From the NCBI GenBank assembly GCA_015491895.1, contig WFVA01000031.1, positions 1 through 40,446 of the forward strand: a stretch of 40,446 nt of DNA. The letters are read 5' to 3'. Position 1 is the stretch's first letter, and every line of letters starts with the position of its first letter. Source of the stretch: Albidovulum sp. (GTDB lineage: Bacteria; Pseudomonadota; Alphaproteobacteria; Rhodobacterales; Rhodobacteraceae). The notes under the pieces were generated by a model that saw only the letters and a program-made list of their open reading frames with translations, was not told the DNA's origin and ran no database searches. Shown piece after piece: positions 17,841 through 29,513 of the stretch. The translations under genes were made by a program, and so were the position numbers.

Positions 17841-18641
17841 TCAAACTCTGATGAACGCCCGTATTTCCCGCGCCACCTCCGGCGCATGGGTGATGGGCAG
17901 CATGTGCCCCGCCCCCTTGATGACGCGCCGGCGCATCCGCGGCATTCGCGCTTCCAGCGCCGAACCGATCTCGCCGATCACGGGCGGCGATCTCTCCCCC
18001 TCAAGAAAGAGCACCGGGCATTGCACCGCCTCGAGGCGCCCCGGCGCGAGCAGGCCGGCGGCATCCTCGTAGAGCACGGCCCGCGTGGCGGGGATGAGCC
18101 CTATCCGGGCGATCATGTATTCCCTTTGCGCTTCCGGCAGCGCCCCCCAGGGCTGGCCGCCCCCCCAACGGCCTGTGAAGGCGCGGGCAGCGGCCGCGTG
18201 ATCCCCCCGCTCCATCGCCTCCACGAAAGGGCGCATGGCGCTTTCTTCCTCGCCGAACCCGCCTGCCCCCCGCGCGGCGGCAAAAAGCACGGGCTCCATC
18301 AGCACGAGGCTTTTCACGAGCTCCGGCCGCTCCTGCGCAAGGCGAAGCGCAATCGTGGCTCCGAGGGAATGGCCGATCACATGGCGCGGGGGCGAGCAGA
18401 ATGTGCCCGCTATCGCGGTCGAAATCGCATGGTAATCTCCCTTGCCAAGCCATTCTCCGCTTCTGCCATGGCCGGGCAGATCGAAAGCCTGCATGGCGAG
18501 ATCTCCGGCCAGATGCTCTGCCAGCGCCCCCCATGCGGCCGCACTGGCGAGCGCGCAATGGATCAGAAGTGCGCCCGGCGCTCCCTCAGCCTGCCATTGG
18601 CGCCAATGCACGGGATATCCGGCGCGCAGATCATGGCCCAT
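17841..18641 (-). CDS. Alpha/beta-fold hydrolase
   Basis: Predicted serine hydrolase of 266 residues with unknown substrate. The nucleophile elbow is GHSLGATIAL, the oxyanion region is IHCALASAAAW, and the late catalytic His is in GAGHMLPITHAP. The DLPGHGRSG strand/loop is typical of this fold. The start at 18641 (MGHDLRAGYPVHW) is favoured by AGGGGGG about 9 bases upstream; in-frame starts at 18662 or 18668 lack a ribosome-binding site. It is monocistronic and divergent from prs. Confidence 0.85.
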   Translation of the reverse strand: MGHDLRAGYPVHWRQWQAEGAPGALLIHCALASAAAWGALAEHLAGDLAMQAFDLPGHGRSGEWLGKGDYHAISTAIAGTFCSPPRHVIGHSLGATIALRLAQERPELVKSLVLMEPVLFAAARGAGGFGEEESAMRPFVEAMERGDHAAAARAFTGRWGGGQPWGALPEAQREYMIARIGLIPATRAVLYEDAAGLLAPGRLEAVQCPVLFLEGERSPPVIGEIGSALEARMPRMRRRVIKGAGHMLPITHAPEVAREIRAFIRV

Positions 18642-18854
18642 GTGATACCGCCCCCCTGACATGGCCACCGAGAATTCGGCGCCCTGCTACCTGCCCTGCT
18701 GGCGCACATGCCCGCAGCAAGCGTAGTGAAATGGCAATTCCGCCGATGCATTTTCGCCCCGGACGCCAGTTTCCCTTGCATCATGCTAGAGGGGTGCTAA
18801 GCGGAGTCAACATCGCGATTCCGTCATCAAGCTGCCAGCCGGAGACCTCCCGCC

Positions 18855-19874
18855 ATGCATTTCACCTCGGAACCAAAGCTCATCTCGGGCAATGCCAACC
18901 TGCCGCTTGCGAAATCCGTGGCGCGGCGGATGTCGATGCACCGGGGGATGAACATCTCGCTCGTCGATGCACGGGTGGAGCGCTTCAGCGATCAGGAGAT
19001 TTTCGTCGAGGTTTATGAAAACGTCCGCGGCGAGGACATGTTCATCATCCAGCCGACCTCGCGGCCCGCGAATGACAACCTGATGGAGCTGCTGATCATA
19101 ACCGATGCGCTTCGCCGCTCATCGGCTGCGCGCATCACCGCCGTCATTCCCTATTTTGGCTATGCCCGCCAGGATCGCCGCACCAAGGCGCGCACGCCGA
19201 TTTCGGCGAAACTGGTGGCCAATCTCATTACCGAGGCGGGTGTCGAGCGGGTGCTGACGATGGATCTGCACGCGGCCCAGATCCAGGGCTTCTTCGATAT
19301 CCCCGTGGACAACCTCTACGCCTCCCCCATATTCGCCCTCGACATTGCCCATCATTTCCGCGGCAGCATGGAGGAAATCACCGTGGTTTCCCCCGATGTG
19401 GGCGGCGTGCAGCGCGCACGCGAACTGGCCAAGCGCATCGGGGCGCGCCTTGCGATCGTCGACAAGCGCCGCACCAAGCCGGGAGAGATCGAGGGGATGA
19501 CGGTGATCGGCGATGTGAGCGGGCAGAAATGCCTGATCGTGGACGATATCTGCGATACCGCCGGCACGCTGTGCAAGGCCGCGGAGGTAATCATGGAGGC
19601 GGGCGCAAGCGAAGTGCATGCCTATATCACCCATGGTGTGCTTTCCGGGCCCGCGGTGGAGCGGATCGGAAAATCGGTGATGAAGAGCCTCGTCATCACC
19701 GATACGATCGAGCCCACGGAGGCGGTGAAGGCGGCGGATAACATCCGTATCGTGCCCACCGCACCGATGTTTGCCCAGGCGATCCTCAATATCTGGAACG
19801 GCACATCCGTTTCCTCCCTCTTCGATGTGCAGACCCTGGAGCCGATCTACGACGGCTATTACCGGCGTGATTGA
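18855..19874 (+). CDS. prs: Ribose-phosphate pyrophosphokinase
   Basis: Makes PRPP from ribose 5-phosphate and ATP for purine, pyrimidine, histidine and tryptophan synthesis. The 339-residue protein has [10 protein letters not shown], the ATP/flexible region [30 protein letters not shown] and the PRPP-binding loop [13 protein letters not shown]. It is a little longer than the roughly 315-residue E. coli enzyme, as is usual in this group. A CGGAGA ribosome-binding site precedes the ATG. Repeat copy D lies downstream. Confidence 0.96.
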   Translation: MHFTSEPKLISGNANLPLAKSVARRMSMHRGMNISLVDARVERFSDQEIFVEVYENVRGEDMFIIQPTSRPANDNLMELLIITDALRRSSAARITAVIPYFGYARQDRRTKARTPISAKLVANLITEAGVERVLTMDLHAAQIQGFFDIPVDNLYASPIFALDIAHHFRGSMEEITVVSPDVGGVQRARELAKRIGARLAIVDKRRTKPGEIEGMTVIGDVSGQKCLIVDDICDTAGTLCKAAEVIMEAGASEVHAYITHGVLSGPAVERIGKSVMKSLVITDTIEPTEAVKAADNIRIVPTAPMFAQAILNIWNGTSVSSLFDVQTLEPIYDGYYRRD

Positions 19875-19892
19875 GGCATGGCGCCCGGCCTG

Positions 19893-19967
19893 CGCCGGAG
19901 GCTTTTCGGGCCTGTGGCACGCACAGGATGCCTCCGGCGGGGATATCTGCGGACCGGTGATGAGGGG
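19893..19967 (+). repeat. Dispersed 3'-end repeat, copy D with upstream inverted arm
   Basis: The core (19929-19967) reads GCCTCCGGCGGGGATATCT then GCGGACCGGTGATGAGGG on the + strand, about 55 bp after the prs stop. A perfect 10-base inverted arm CGCCGGAGGC at 19893-19902 pairs with GCCTCCGGCG at 19930-19939, giving a hairpin with a 27-base loop. Confidence 0.7.
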
Positions 19968-20015
19968 AGCGGGCGATCCTTTCCCGGGGCGGCTCGAGGC
20001 TTTCCGGCGCAAAGG

Positions 20016-20050
20016 AAAAGGCCCTGCCGGATGACAGGGCCTTGGTCTTT
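20016..20050 (-). terminator. Terminator of the atp operon
   Basis: A perfect 9-bp stem (20018-20026 with 20035-20043) has an 8-base loop and ends on the - strand in CTTTTCCTTT. It begins about 25 bp after the atpC stop. The AAAGACC preceding the stem is shared with the clpA terminator. Confidence 0.85.
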
Positions 20051-20075
20051 GCGTGGAAGCGTTACGGGCGGGCCG

Positions 20076-20471
20076 TCATTCCATCATTTCGATGAAATGC
20101 ACTAGCTCTTCCACGAATTTCTCGGCCGTGAGGCGCTCTTCCCCGCTGGCGGCTTCAGCGCGCGCGCGGGCCTCTTCGAGGATCTTTTCCATGTCCGCCC
20201 GGCTTACCTCGGCGCGGGGGAAGGCCTGTTCGGCGATGATCGCGACCGAAGCCGCGGAGATCTCGGCGATGCCCTGGGTGACGATGAACTCCTCGTCGCC
20301 CTTCTCGCCCCGGGCACGCACGATGCCCGGGCGCAGGGTGGTGATGACAGGCGCGTGCTCGGGCATCACCGTCATCTCGCCCTCGGAGCCCGGCACCTGC
20401 ACCTCGCTGGCGGCGAAGGATGCCAGGCTTCTTTCCGGGCTCACCAGATCGAATTGCATTGTTTCAGCCAT
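20076..20471 (-). CDS. atpC: ATP synthase F1 subunit epsilon
   Basis: Central-stalk subunit (131 residues) that couples rotation and can inhibit ATP hydrolysis. The N terminus MQFDLVSPERSLASF and MTVMPEHAPVITTLRPG are the family beta-sandwich hallmarks. The C-terminal two-helix region is present but short. It starts 11 bp after the atpD stop and is the last gene of the operon. Confidence 0.95.
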   Translation of the reverse strand: MAETMQFDLVSPERSLASFAASEVQVPGSEGEMTVMPEHAPVITTLRPGIVRARGEKGDEEFIVTQGIAEISAASVAIIAEQAFPRAEVSRADMEKILEEARARAEAASGEERLTAEKFVEELVHFIEMME

Positions 20472-20482
20472 CAGGGCTCTCC

Positions 20483-22817
<2,335 letters not shown>

Positions 22818-22849
22818 CTGTCCAATCCCTCTCCTTGGGCCACGTCAGT

Positions 22850-24388
22850 TCATGCGAAGGTTTCGGCGAATTCCTCGATGGCCGCCCGGATCTTTTCCTC
22901 GAGCTCGCCCTTCACCGCACGATCGTTGTTGGTGATGTCGTCGAGAAGATCCCTGTGCTTCTGGCGCAGGTGGGTGAGCAGGCCGGCTTCGAAGCGGGTC
23001 ACGTCCTTCACGTCGATCGGATCGAGGTAGCCGTTGGTGCCGGCGTAGATCACGCAGACGATCTCGGCATTGGTGAGGGGCGAATACTGCGGCTGCTTCA
23101 TCAGCTCGGTGAGGCGCGCGCCGCGGTTGAGCAGCGCCTGGGTGGCGGCATCGAGATCGGAGCCGAACTGCGCGAAGGCCGCCATCTCGCGGTATTGCGC
23201 CAGTTCGAGCTTCACCTTGCCCGCGACCGATTTCATCGCCTTCGTCTGCGCCGCCGAACCCACGCGCGAAACCGAAAGGCCGGTGTTCACGGCGGGGCGG
23301 ATGCCCTGGTAGAAAAGCTCGGTTTCGAGGAAGATCTGGCCATCTGTGATCGAGATCACGTTGGTCGGGATATAGGCCGAAACGTCGCCGGCCTGGGTTT
23401 CCACGATCGGCAGGGCCGTGAGCGAGCCCGCGCCGTAATCGTCGTTGAGCTTGCAGGAGCGCTCGAGCAGGCGGGAGTGGAGGTAGAACACGTCACCGGG
23501 ATAGGCTTCGCGCCCCGGCGGGCGGCGCAGCAGGAGCGACATCTGGCGATAGGCCACGGCCTGCTTGGAGAGATCATCATAGACGATCAGCGCATGGCGG
23601 CCGTTGTCGCGGAAATATTCGGCGATCGCGGTGGCCGAATAGGGCGCGAGATACTGGAGCGGCGCGGGCTCGGAGGCGGTGGCCGCAACCACGATGGAAT
23701 ATTCCATCGCGCCGGTTTCCTCGAGCTTCTTCACCAGCTGCGCCACGGTCGAGCGCTTCTGGCCCACGGCGACATAGACGCAGTAGAGCTTCTTGCTCTC
23801 GTCATCGCCGGCGGCCTCGTTGTAGACCTTCTGGTTCAGCATCGCATCGAGCGCCACGGCCGTCTTGCCGGTCTGGCGGTCGCCGATGATGAGCTCGCGC
23901 TGGCCGCGGCCGATCGGGATCATGGCATCCACGGATTTCAGGCCCGTCAGCATCGGCTCATGCACCGATTTGCGCGGGATGATGCCCGGCGCCTTCACAT
24001 CGGCGACGCGGGTTTCCTTCGTCTTGATCGGGCCCTTGCCGTCGATCGGGTTGCCGAGACCATCGACAACGCGTCCGAGCATGGCATCGCCCACCGGCAC
24101 CTCCACGATCGATTTGGTGCGCTTCACCACATCGCCTTCGCTGATGTCCTGGTCGGAGCCGAAGATCACGATACCGACGTTATCGGCCTCGAGGTTCAGC
24201 GCCATGCCGCGGATGCCGCCCGGAAACTCGACCATCTCGCCGGCCTGGATGTTGTCGAGGCCGTAAACGCGCGCGATGCCGTCGCCCACGCTCAGCACGC
24301 GCCCCACTTCCGCCACTTCGGCCTCCTTGCCAAAGTTCTTGATCTGCTCCTTCAGGACAGCAGAAATCTCGGCTGCTTGGATCCCCAT
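22850..24388 (-). CDS. atpA: ATP synthase F1 subunit alpha
   Basis: Regulatory nucleotide-binding subunit (512 residues). It has the N-terminal delta-contacting helix ([19 protein letters not shown]), the P-loop GDRQTGKTA, and [20 protein letters not shown] (catalytic arginine-finger region nearby). Its ATG follows the atpH stop codon directly with no gap, so the two are probably coupled. Confidence 0.97.
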   Translation of the reverse strand: MGIQAAEISAVLKEQIKNFGKEAEVAEVGRVLSVGDGIARVYGLDNIQAGEMVEFPGGIRGMALNLEADNVGIVIFGSDQDISEGDVVKRTKSIVEVPVGDAMLGRVVDGLGNPIDGKGPIKTKETRVADVKAPGIIPRKSVHEPMLTGLKSVDAMIPIGRGQRELIIGDRQTGKTAVALDAMLNQKVYNEAAGDDESKKLYCVYVAVGQKRSTVAQLVKKLEETGAMEYSIVVAATASEPAPLQYLAPYSATAIAEYFRDNGRHALIVYDDLSKQAVAYRQMSLLLRRPPGREAYPGDVFYLHSRLLERSCKLNDDYGAGSLTALPIVETQAGDVSAYIPTNVISITDGQIFLETELFYQGIRPAVNTGLSVSRVGSAAQTKAMKSVAGKVKLELAQYREMAAFAQFGSDLDAATQALLNRGARLTELMKQPQYSPLTNAEIVCVIYAGTNGYLDPIDVKDVTRFEAGLLTHLRQKHRDLLDDITNNDRAVKGELEEKIRAAIEEFAETFA

Positions 24389-24949
24389 TTATCCGACCTC
24401 TTTCATTGCATTCTGGAGGGAGTCGAGCTTCGAGGCGATCGTGGTGTCGATCATCTTCGAGCCCAGCTTGATGACGAGCCCGCCGATCAGATCCTGATCG
24501 ACGGACATGTTCAGTTTCACTTTCTTGCCGGTGCTGGCCTTGAGCGCGCGCGCGAGTTTGTCGGCCTGGGCCTTGGTGAGCGCCTTGGCGGCGATCACTT
24601 CGGCGGTGATCTCGCCCTTGGCCTCGGCTATGGCCCTCTTCAGCGCATCGAGAAGCTGAGGCAGCAGGGAGAGCCGCCCCTTCTGCGCCATCAGCGCCAG
24701 CGCATTCTTCATGATGTCGGTGAGGCCGAGCTTGCCGGCCACCGCCAGCATCGCCTTTTCCTGATCCTCGCGCGAATGGATCGGCGAGGAGATCAGCTCC
24801 CGCAGATCCGCGCTTTCCTGAAGCGCGGCCTCGAGCGCCGCGATATCGCTTTCCAGCGCCTTCAGCTTCCTGCCTTCAACGGCAAGATCGAAAACCGCCT
24901 TGGCGTAGCGTGCGGCGATGCCGCTTGAGATCGAAGCTGGTTCTGACAC
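24389..24949 (-). CDS. atpH: ATP synthase F1 subunit delta
   Basis: Peripheral-stalk subunit (186 residues) joining F1 to F0. The start is a GTG at 24949, giving MSEPASISSGIAARYAKAVF, the usual family start. AAAGG lies 6 bases upstream. The C terminus SVDQDLIGGLVIKLGSKMID is the signature of the family. An in-frame ATG at 25012 would add a poorly conserved 21 residues. It is the first gene of the operon; the F0 genes are not in the window, as usual for this group. Confidence 0.94.
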   Translation of the reverse strand: MSEPASISSGIAARYAKAVFDLAVEGRKLKALESDIAALEAALQESADLRELISSPIHSREDQEKAMLAVAGKLGLTDIMKNALALMAQKGRLSLLPQLLDALKRAIAEAKGEITAEVIAAKALTKAQADKLARALKASTGKKVKLNMSVDQDLIGGLVIKLGSKMIDTTIASKLDSLQNAMKEVG

Positions 24950-25055
24950 GTCCACCCTTTCGATTTCCTGTCGCCCCTCTGGCCCCGGAGCGCTCCCGGG
25001 GCATGCGGGCAATCAAAAATGCACACGCGGATGCGCATGCAGCAAAATCGCTGGC

Positions 25056-25084
25056 GGTGTAGCAGAGGAAATGCAGGCTCGCAA
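25056..25084 (-). promoter_or_regulatory. Candidate promoter of the atpHAGDC operon
   Basis: On the - strand, TTGCGA (25079-25084) and TACACC (25056-25061) are separated by 17 bases. The leader to the GTG start would be about 100 nt and includes a GC-rich stem around 24980-25000. The -10 match is weak (3/6), so this is only a candidate. Confidence 0.4.
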
Positions 25085-25138
25085 CAGTCGAGGCGCAGTT
25101 TCTCCCGATCGGCACGCCTTATTTTTCAGGACCATGGC

Positions 25139-25204
25139 ATGAGTGCGACCGAATGCGCGTCGAAAAAATGCAGGCGCTGCGGGCGGGAGCTCACGGTTTC
25201 GTGA
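25139..25204 (+). CDS. Candidate 21-residue Cys-containing small protein
   Basis: ATG 25139 opens a 21-codon frame, MSATECASKKCRRCGRELTV plus Ser. Three Cys lie as CxxxxCxxC in a basic setting, like half of a zinc ribbon. An AGGA element lies 7 bases before the ATG. It is divergent from the atp operon. Such a short frame can arise by chance, and I do not recognise a family. It could also be a truncated leftover of a zinc-finger protein. Confidence 0.25.
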   Translation: MSATECASKKCRRCGRELTVS

Positions 25205-25279
25205 TTCCCCCTGCCCGCGCCGCCATTTCGAGGCCGGGGGATTCGCCCCTGCCCGGCTCCTCGCCGCGCCCTTCTTCCC

Positions 25280-26032
25280 TCAGGCCGGGCGCGGCCCCTT
25301 GGCCTTGACCCCTTCCAGCACCCTGAAAGGGAGGCGCACCCTTTCGGGCAATCCCGGCCGGCGCGGCGCGGGCACCTGCTTGCCCGCCTCGACGATCAGC
25401 ACCCCACCGGCGAGATAGGAGGGCAGCCGCCGCCCGGCATTTTCCCAGAAAGCACCCGTCCGCAGCCAGAAGCGGCGCTCGGAGGGCGGGAAGAACAGTG
25501 CCGAGCGGTGATGCTCGGGCACGAAGCCGAAATCCCTGAGCAGGCTTTCGAGCTGCAGGAGCGAGTAGGGCCGCCCAAAGCCGAAGGGCGTGCGGTCGCG
25601 CCGCGCCCAGAGGCCGGCGCGGTTGGGCACGATGAAGATCGCCCGCCCGCCGCCTTTCAGGATCCGGTAGCTCTCCTCCAGCAGCGCAGCGGGGTGTTCG
25701 CTGGTTTCGAGACCATGCAGGATCACCAGCCTGTCGATCGTTTCATTGGCGAGCGGCCAGAGGGTTTCCTCGCACAGAAGCGAGACATTCGCCCGCCCCG
25801 CCGGCCAGGGCAGCACGCCCTGGGGCCCGGGCATCATGTTGATCACCCGCCCGGCCTCTTCGAGATAGGGGCCAAGCAGGGGCGTGGCGTAGCCATAGCC
25901 CGCCAGTGCCTCGCCCCGGCAGCGCCCGACGGGCCACAGATCGCACAGCTGGCTGCGCAGCGCCCTTCGCGCCGCACGCCCGAGCGCGGTGCGATCGTAG
26001 AAGTTTTTCAGATCGCGCACGTCAAGGTGCAT
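25280..26032 (-). CDS. Class I SAM-dependent methyltransferase-like protein
   Basis: A 250-residue protein that resembles the Methyltransf_11 group. Visible elements are the N-terminal [14 protein letters not shown], a degenerate motif I ([15 protein letters not shown], lacking the usual GxGxG), [20 protein letters not shown] (motif IV/post region) and [21 protein letters not shown] (motif V/VI). The weak motif I makes catalysis less certain. The start at 26032 has GGGAG 5 bases upstream. It is divergent from gloB, with 83 bp between the two. Confidence 0.8.
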   Translation of the reverse strand: MHLDVRDLKNFYDRTALGRAARRALRSQLCDLWPVGRCRGEALAGYGYATPLLGPYLEEAGRVINMMPGPQGVLPWPAGRANVSLLCEETLWPLANETIDRLVILHGLETSEHPAALLEESYRILKGGGRAIFIVPNRAGLWARRDRTPFGFGRPYSLLQLESLLRDFGFVPEHHRSALFFPPSERRFWLRTGAFWENAGRRLPSYLAGGVLIVEAGKQVPAPRRPGLPERVRLPFRVLEGVKAKGPRPA

Positions 26033-26115
26033 TGCGACTCCCGCCATGATCGGCCACAATTCCCATATCTGCCGACAATACCCCAGCCCCGAGCGGAAAC
26101 CACGGGAGAATTGCC

Positions 26116-26883
26116 ATGCCCGCCGAAATTCTCACCATCCCATGCCTTGCCGACAACTACGCCTATCTCCTCCATGATCCCGAAACCGGCGATACCGCCC
26201 TCGTGGACGCCCCCGATTCCGGGCCGGTTCTCGCCGCGCTCGGGGAGCGTGGCTGGCGCCTCGGGCAGATCCTCATCACCCATCACCATTGGGATCATGT
26301 GGATGGTGTGGAGGCGCTTCGCAAGGCCACCGGCGCGCGGGTGCTGGGCGCGGCGGCCGATGCCCACCGCCTGCCGCCCCTCGATCAGGCGCTGCAGCCG
26401 GGCGACAGCGTGGCGCTGGGCGGCGAGAAGGGCGTGGTGATCGACGTGCCGGGCCACACGATCGGCCATATCGCCTTCCATTTCCCCGAAACCGGCGCCG
26501 TTTTCACCGCCGACAGCCTGATGGCGCTCGGCTGCGGGCGCCTTTTCGAAGGCACGCCCGCGCAGATGTGGGAGAGCCTCGGCAGGCTCGCGGCGCTTCC
26601 CGATGATACGCTTGTCTGTTCGGGGCACGAATATACGGAGTCCAATGCCCGTTTCGCGCTCACGATCGAGCCTGAAAACCCGGCCCTTCAGGCCCGCGCC
26701 CGGGAAATCGCCGAAAGGCGCGCGCAGGGGCAGCCCACCGTGCCCTCCCGCCTCGGCGAGGAACTGGCCACCAATCCCTTCCTGCGCGCCGGGGAACCGG
26801 CGATCAGGGCCCGGCTCGGAATGGAAAACGCCCCGGATGTGGAGGTTTTCGCCGAAATCCGCCGCCGGAAGGACAGTTTCTGA
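26116..26883 (+). CDS. gloB: Hydroxyacylglutathione hydrolase (glyoxalase II)
   Basis: Splits S-lactoylglutathione to D-lactate and glutathione in methylglyoxal detoxification. This metallo-beta-lactamase-fold protein (255 residues) has the binuclear site [33 protein letters not shown], and the C-terminal glutathione-binding [12 protein letters not shown]. Length matches the family. An ACGGGAGA ribosome-binding site lies just before the ATG. Confidence 0.95.
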   Translation: MPAEILTIPCLADNYAYLLHDPETGDTALVDAPDSGPVLAALGERGWRLGQILITHHHWDHVDGVEALRKATGARVLGAAADAHRLPPLDQALQPGDSVALGGEKGVVIDVPGHTIGHIAFHFPETGAVFTADSLMALGCGRLFEGTPAQMWESLGRLAALPDDTLVCSGHEYTESNARFALTIEPENPALQARAREIAERRAQGQPTVPSRLGEELATNPFLRAGEPAIRARLGMENAPDVEVFAEIRRRKDSF

Positions 26884-26991
26884 GCTTTCCCGCCGCCTTC
26901 CGGCCTTTCCCATTCCGGGGCGAAACGCCGCCCGAAAGCCGGCATGTTTCACGCACTGCCCGAAAATGTGAGGGCAATCGAGAAGAAAACA

Positions 26992-27020
26992 CTTGAAGAT
27001 GGGCGCGGAACACCGAACTT
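26992..27020 (+). promoter_or_regulatory. Possible heat-shock (sigma32-like) promoter of clpA
   Basis: CTTGAAG (26992-26998) and CCGAACTT (27013-27020) are separated by 14 bases, about 85 bp before the clpA start. The -35 element fits the alphaproteobacterial RpoH pattern well; the -10 element fits only partly. It is included because clpA is often under heat-shock control. Confidence 0.3.
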
Positions 27021-27105
27021 TAATGATATGCAGGCAAGGTCGGGCAAGGGGATGCCCCTGCCCGCCGGATCTGCCCGCAGGATCGAAGAGAAAGGATCAT
27101 ACAAG

Positions 27106-29424
27106 GTGCCGTCGTTCTCGAACACGCTCGAACAAGCCATCCACGCCGCCCTCGCGATCGCCAATTCGCGCCGTCACGAGCTGGCCACGCTGGAGCATCT
27201 CCTGCTCGCCCTGATCGACGAGCCCGATGCCGCCCGCGTGATGCGGGCCTGTGCCGTGGATCTCGAAAAGCTGCGCGACAGGCTCAACACCTTCATCGAG
27301 GAAGAGCTTTCCACCCTTGAAACCACCGTCGAGGGCAGCGAGGCCGTGCCCACCGCCGCCTTCCAGCGGGTGATCCAGCGCGCCGCGATCCATGTCCAGA
27401 GTTCGGGGCGCACGGAGGTGACGGGCGCCAATGTGCTGGTGGCGATCTTCGCCGAGCGCGAATCCAACGCCGCCTATTTCCTCCAGGAACAGGACATGAC
27501 CCGCTATGACGCGGTGAATTTCATCGCTCATGGCGTGGCCAAGGATCCGAGCTTCGGCGAAAGCCGCCCGGTGCAGGGGGCCGAGGATTATACGGAGGAG
27601 GCGCAGCCGGCTGTCGAAGAAGGCAAGGAAACGGCGCTTTCGAAATATTGCGTCGATCTCAATGCGAAGGCGCGCGAGGGGGATGTGGATCCGCTGATCG
27701 GGCGCGAGCACGAGGTGGAGCGCTGCATCCAGGTGCTGTGCCGCCGGCGCAAGAACAACCCGCTTCTCGTGGGCGATCCCGGCGTCGGCAAGACGGCGAT
27801 CGCCGAAGGGCTGGCGCGCAAGATCGTGAAGGGCGAAACCCCGGAAGTGCTCTCGAAGGCCACGATTTTCTCGCTCGATCTCGGCGCGCTCCTTGCCGGC
27901 ACCCGCTATCGCGGCGATTTCGAGGAGCGGCTGAAGGCGGTGATGAAGGAGCTCGAGGATCACCCCGATGCGGTGCTCTTCATCGACGAGATCCACACCG
28001 TGATCGGCGCCGGCGCCACCTCGGGCGGCGCGATGGATGCTTCCAACCTGCTGAAGCCGGCGTTGCAATCGGGCAAGCTCAGGTGCATGGGCTCCACCAC
28101 CTACAAGGAATTCCGCCAGCATTTCGAGAAGGACCGCGCCCTTTCCCGCCGCTTCCAGAAGATCGACGTGAACGAACCTTCGGTGGAAGACAGCGTGAAG
28201 ATCCTGAAAGGGCTGAAACCCTATTTCGAAAAGCATCACGGCATCCGCTACACCAGCGATGCGCTGAAGGCGGCGGTGGAGCTTTCGGCGCGCTACATCT
28301 CCGATCGAAAGCTCCCCGACAAGGCGATCGACGTGATCGACGAGGCCGGCGCCGCCCAGCACCTCCTGGCCGACAGCAAGAAGCGCAAGACAATCGGCGT
28401 GCGCGAGATCGAGGCGGTCGTTTCCAAGATCGCGCGCATCCCGCCCAAGAACGTCTCCAAGGACGATGTGGAGGTGCTGAAGGATCTCGAGCGCTCGCTG
28501 AAGCGGGTGGTATTCGGCCAGGATCCGGCGATCGAGGCGCTCGCCTCGGCGATCAAGCTCGCGCGCGCGGGGCTTCGCGAGCCCGAAAAGCCGATCGGCA
28601 ACTACCTCTTCGCCGGCCCCACCGGCGTCGGCAAGACGGAAGTCGCCCGCCAGCTGGCCGATACGCTCGGGGTGGAGCTTCTGCGCTTCGACATGTCGGA
28701 ATACATGGAGAAACACGCCGTTTCCCGCCTGATTGGCGCCCCCCCGGGCTATGTGGGCTTCGATCAGGGCGGCATGCTGACAGACAGCGTGGACCAGCAC
28801 CCCCATTGCGTGCTGCTGCTCGACGAGATCGAGAAGGCGCACCCGGATGTCTACAACATCCTCCTGCAGGTGATGGATCACGGCAAGCTCACCGATCACA
28901 ACGGCCGCACGGTGGATTTTCGCAACGTGGTGCTGATCATGACCTCGAACGCCGGGGCGGCGGAGCAGGCGAAAGAGGCGATCGGCTTCGGGCGCGAGCG
29001 GCGCGAGGGCGAGGATACCGCCGCCATCGAGCGCACCTTCACGCCCGAATTCCGCAACCGGCTCGATGCGGTGATCAGCTTCGCGCCGCTGTCGAAGGAT
29101 GTGATCCTTCAGGTGGTGGAAAAATTCGTCCTCCAGCTCGAGGCGCAGCTTCTTGACCGCGGCGTGACGATCGAACTCACTCCCAAGGCCGCCGAATGGC
29201 TGGCGGAAAAGGGCTATGATGATCGCATGGGCGCCCGCCCCCTGGGCCGCGTGATCCAGGAGCATATCAAGAAGCCGCTCGCCGAGGAGCTTCTGTTCGG
29301 CAAGCTCGCAAAGGGCGGGATCGTGCAGGTGGGGGTGAAGGAGGGCAAGCTCGATCTGCGGCTGATGAGCCCCGAGAAGGCCCGCATCACCCGCAACAAG
29401 CCCCCGCTTCTCACGGCCGACTGA
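27106..29424 (+). CDS. clpA: ATP-dependent Clp protease ATP-binding subunit ClpA
   Basis: AAA+ unfoldase (772 residues) that feeds substrates, including N-degrons, to ClpP. It has an N-terminal Clp_N double repeat, a D1 ring with Walker A GDPGVGKT and Walker B VLFIDEIHT, and a D2 ring with GPTGVGKT and LLLDEIEKAHPDVYN. The ClpP-docking loop IGFGRE follows. A GTG start at 27106 (giving MPSFSNTLEQAIHAAL) is chosen because it matches the family N terminus and has AAAGGA upstream. The frame extends 54 codons further, but without family similarity. clpS, often next to clpA, is not in the 220 bp upstream. Confidence 0.95.
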   Translation: MPSFSNTLEQAIHAALAIANSRRHELATLEHLLLALIDEPDAARVMRACAVDLEKLRDRLNTFIEEELSTLETTVEGSEAVPTAAFQRVIQRAAIHVQSSGRTEVTGANVLVAIFAERESNAAYFLQEQDMTRYDAVNFIAHGVAKDPSFGESRPVQGAEDYTEEAQPAVEEGKETALSKYCVDLNAKAREGDVDPLIGREHEVERCIQVLCRRRKNNPLLVGDPGVGKTAIAEGLARKIVKGETPEVLSKATIFSLDLGALLAGTRYRGDFEERLKAVMKELEDHPDAVLFIDEIHTVIGAGATSGGAMDASNLLKPALQSGKLRCMGSTTYKEFRQHFEKDRALSRRFQKIDVNEPSVEDSVKILKGLKPYFEKHHGIRYTSDALKAAVELSARYISDRKLPDKAIDVIDEAGAAQHLLADSKKRKTIGVREIEAVVSKIARIPPKNVSKDDVEVLKDLERSLKRVVFGQDPAIEALASAIKLARAGLREPEKPIGNYLFAGPTGVGKTEVARQLADTLGVELLRFDMSEYMEKHAVSRLIGAPPGYVGFDQGGMLTDSVDQHPHCVLLLDEIEKAHPDVYNILLQVMDHGKLTDHNGRTVDFRNVVLIMTSNAGAAEQAKEAIGFGRERREGEDTAAIERTFTPEFRNRLDAVISFAPLSKDVILQVVEKFVLQLEAQLLDRGVTIELTPKAAEWLAEKGYDDRMGARPLGRVIQEHIKKPLAEELLFGKLAKGGIVQVGVKEGKLDLRLMSPEKARITRNKPPLLTAD

Positions 29425-29446
29425 TCAGGGCATGAGGAAAGACCAG

Positions 29447-29484
29447 AAGCCCCGCCTCGCCGCCAACGCGGGAGCGGGGCTTTT
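29447..29484 (+). terminator. Terminator of clpA
   Basis: A perfect 9-bp stem, AAGCCCCGC (29447-29455) with GCGGGGCTT (29474-29482), ends in TTTT. The 18-base interior can add a 4-bp inner stem. AAAGACC precedes it, as at the atp terminator. It overlaps a short frame that could encode a signal peptide for the downstream M23 gene. Confidence 0.75.
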
Positions 29485-29513
29485 GCTGCTCTCCCTCATC
29501 ATGATCGCAGCCA

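Noticed and set aside
26944-27105. Longer ClpA with 54 extra N-terminal residues
   Set aside because: ClpA proteins of this group start at MPSFSNTLEQ, supporting GTG 27106. The extra part has no similarity I recognise and carries promoter-like sequence.
27097-29265. Long open frame on the - strand opposite clpA
   Set aside because: It mirrors clpA codons, has no recognisable domain, and clpA is certain.
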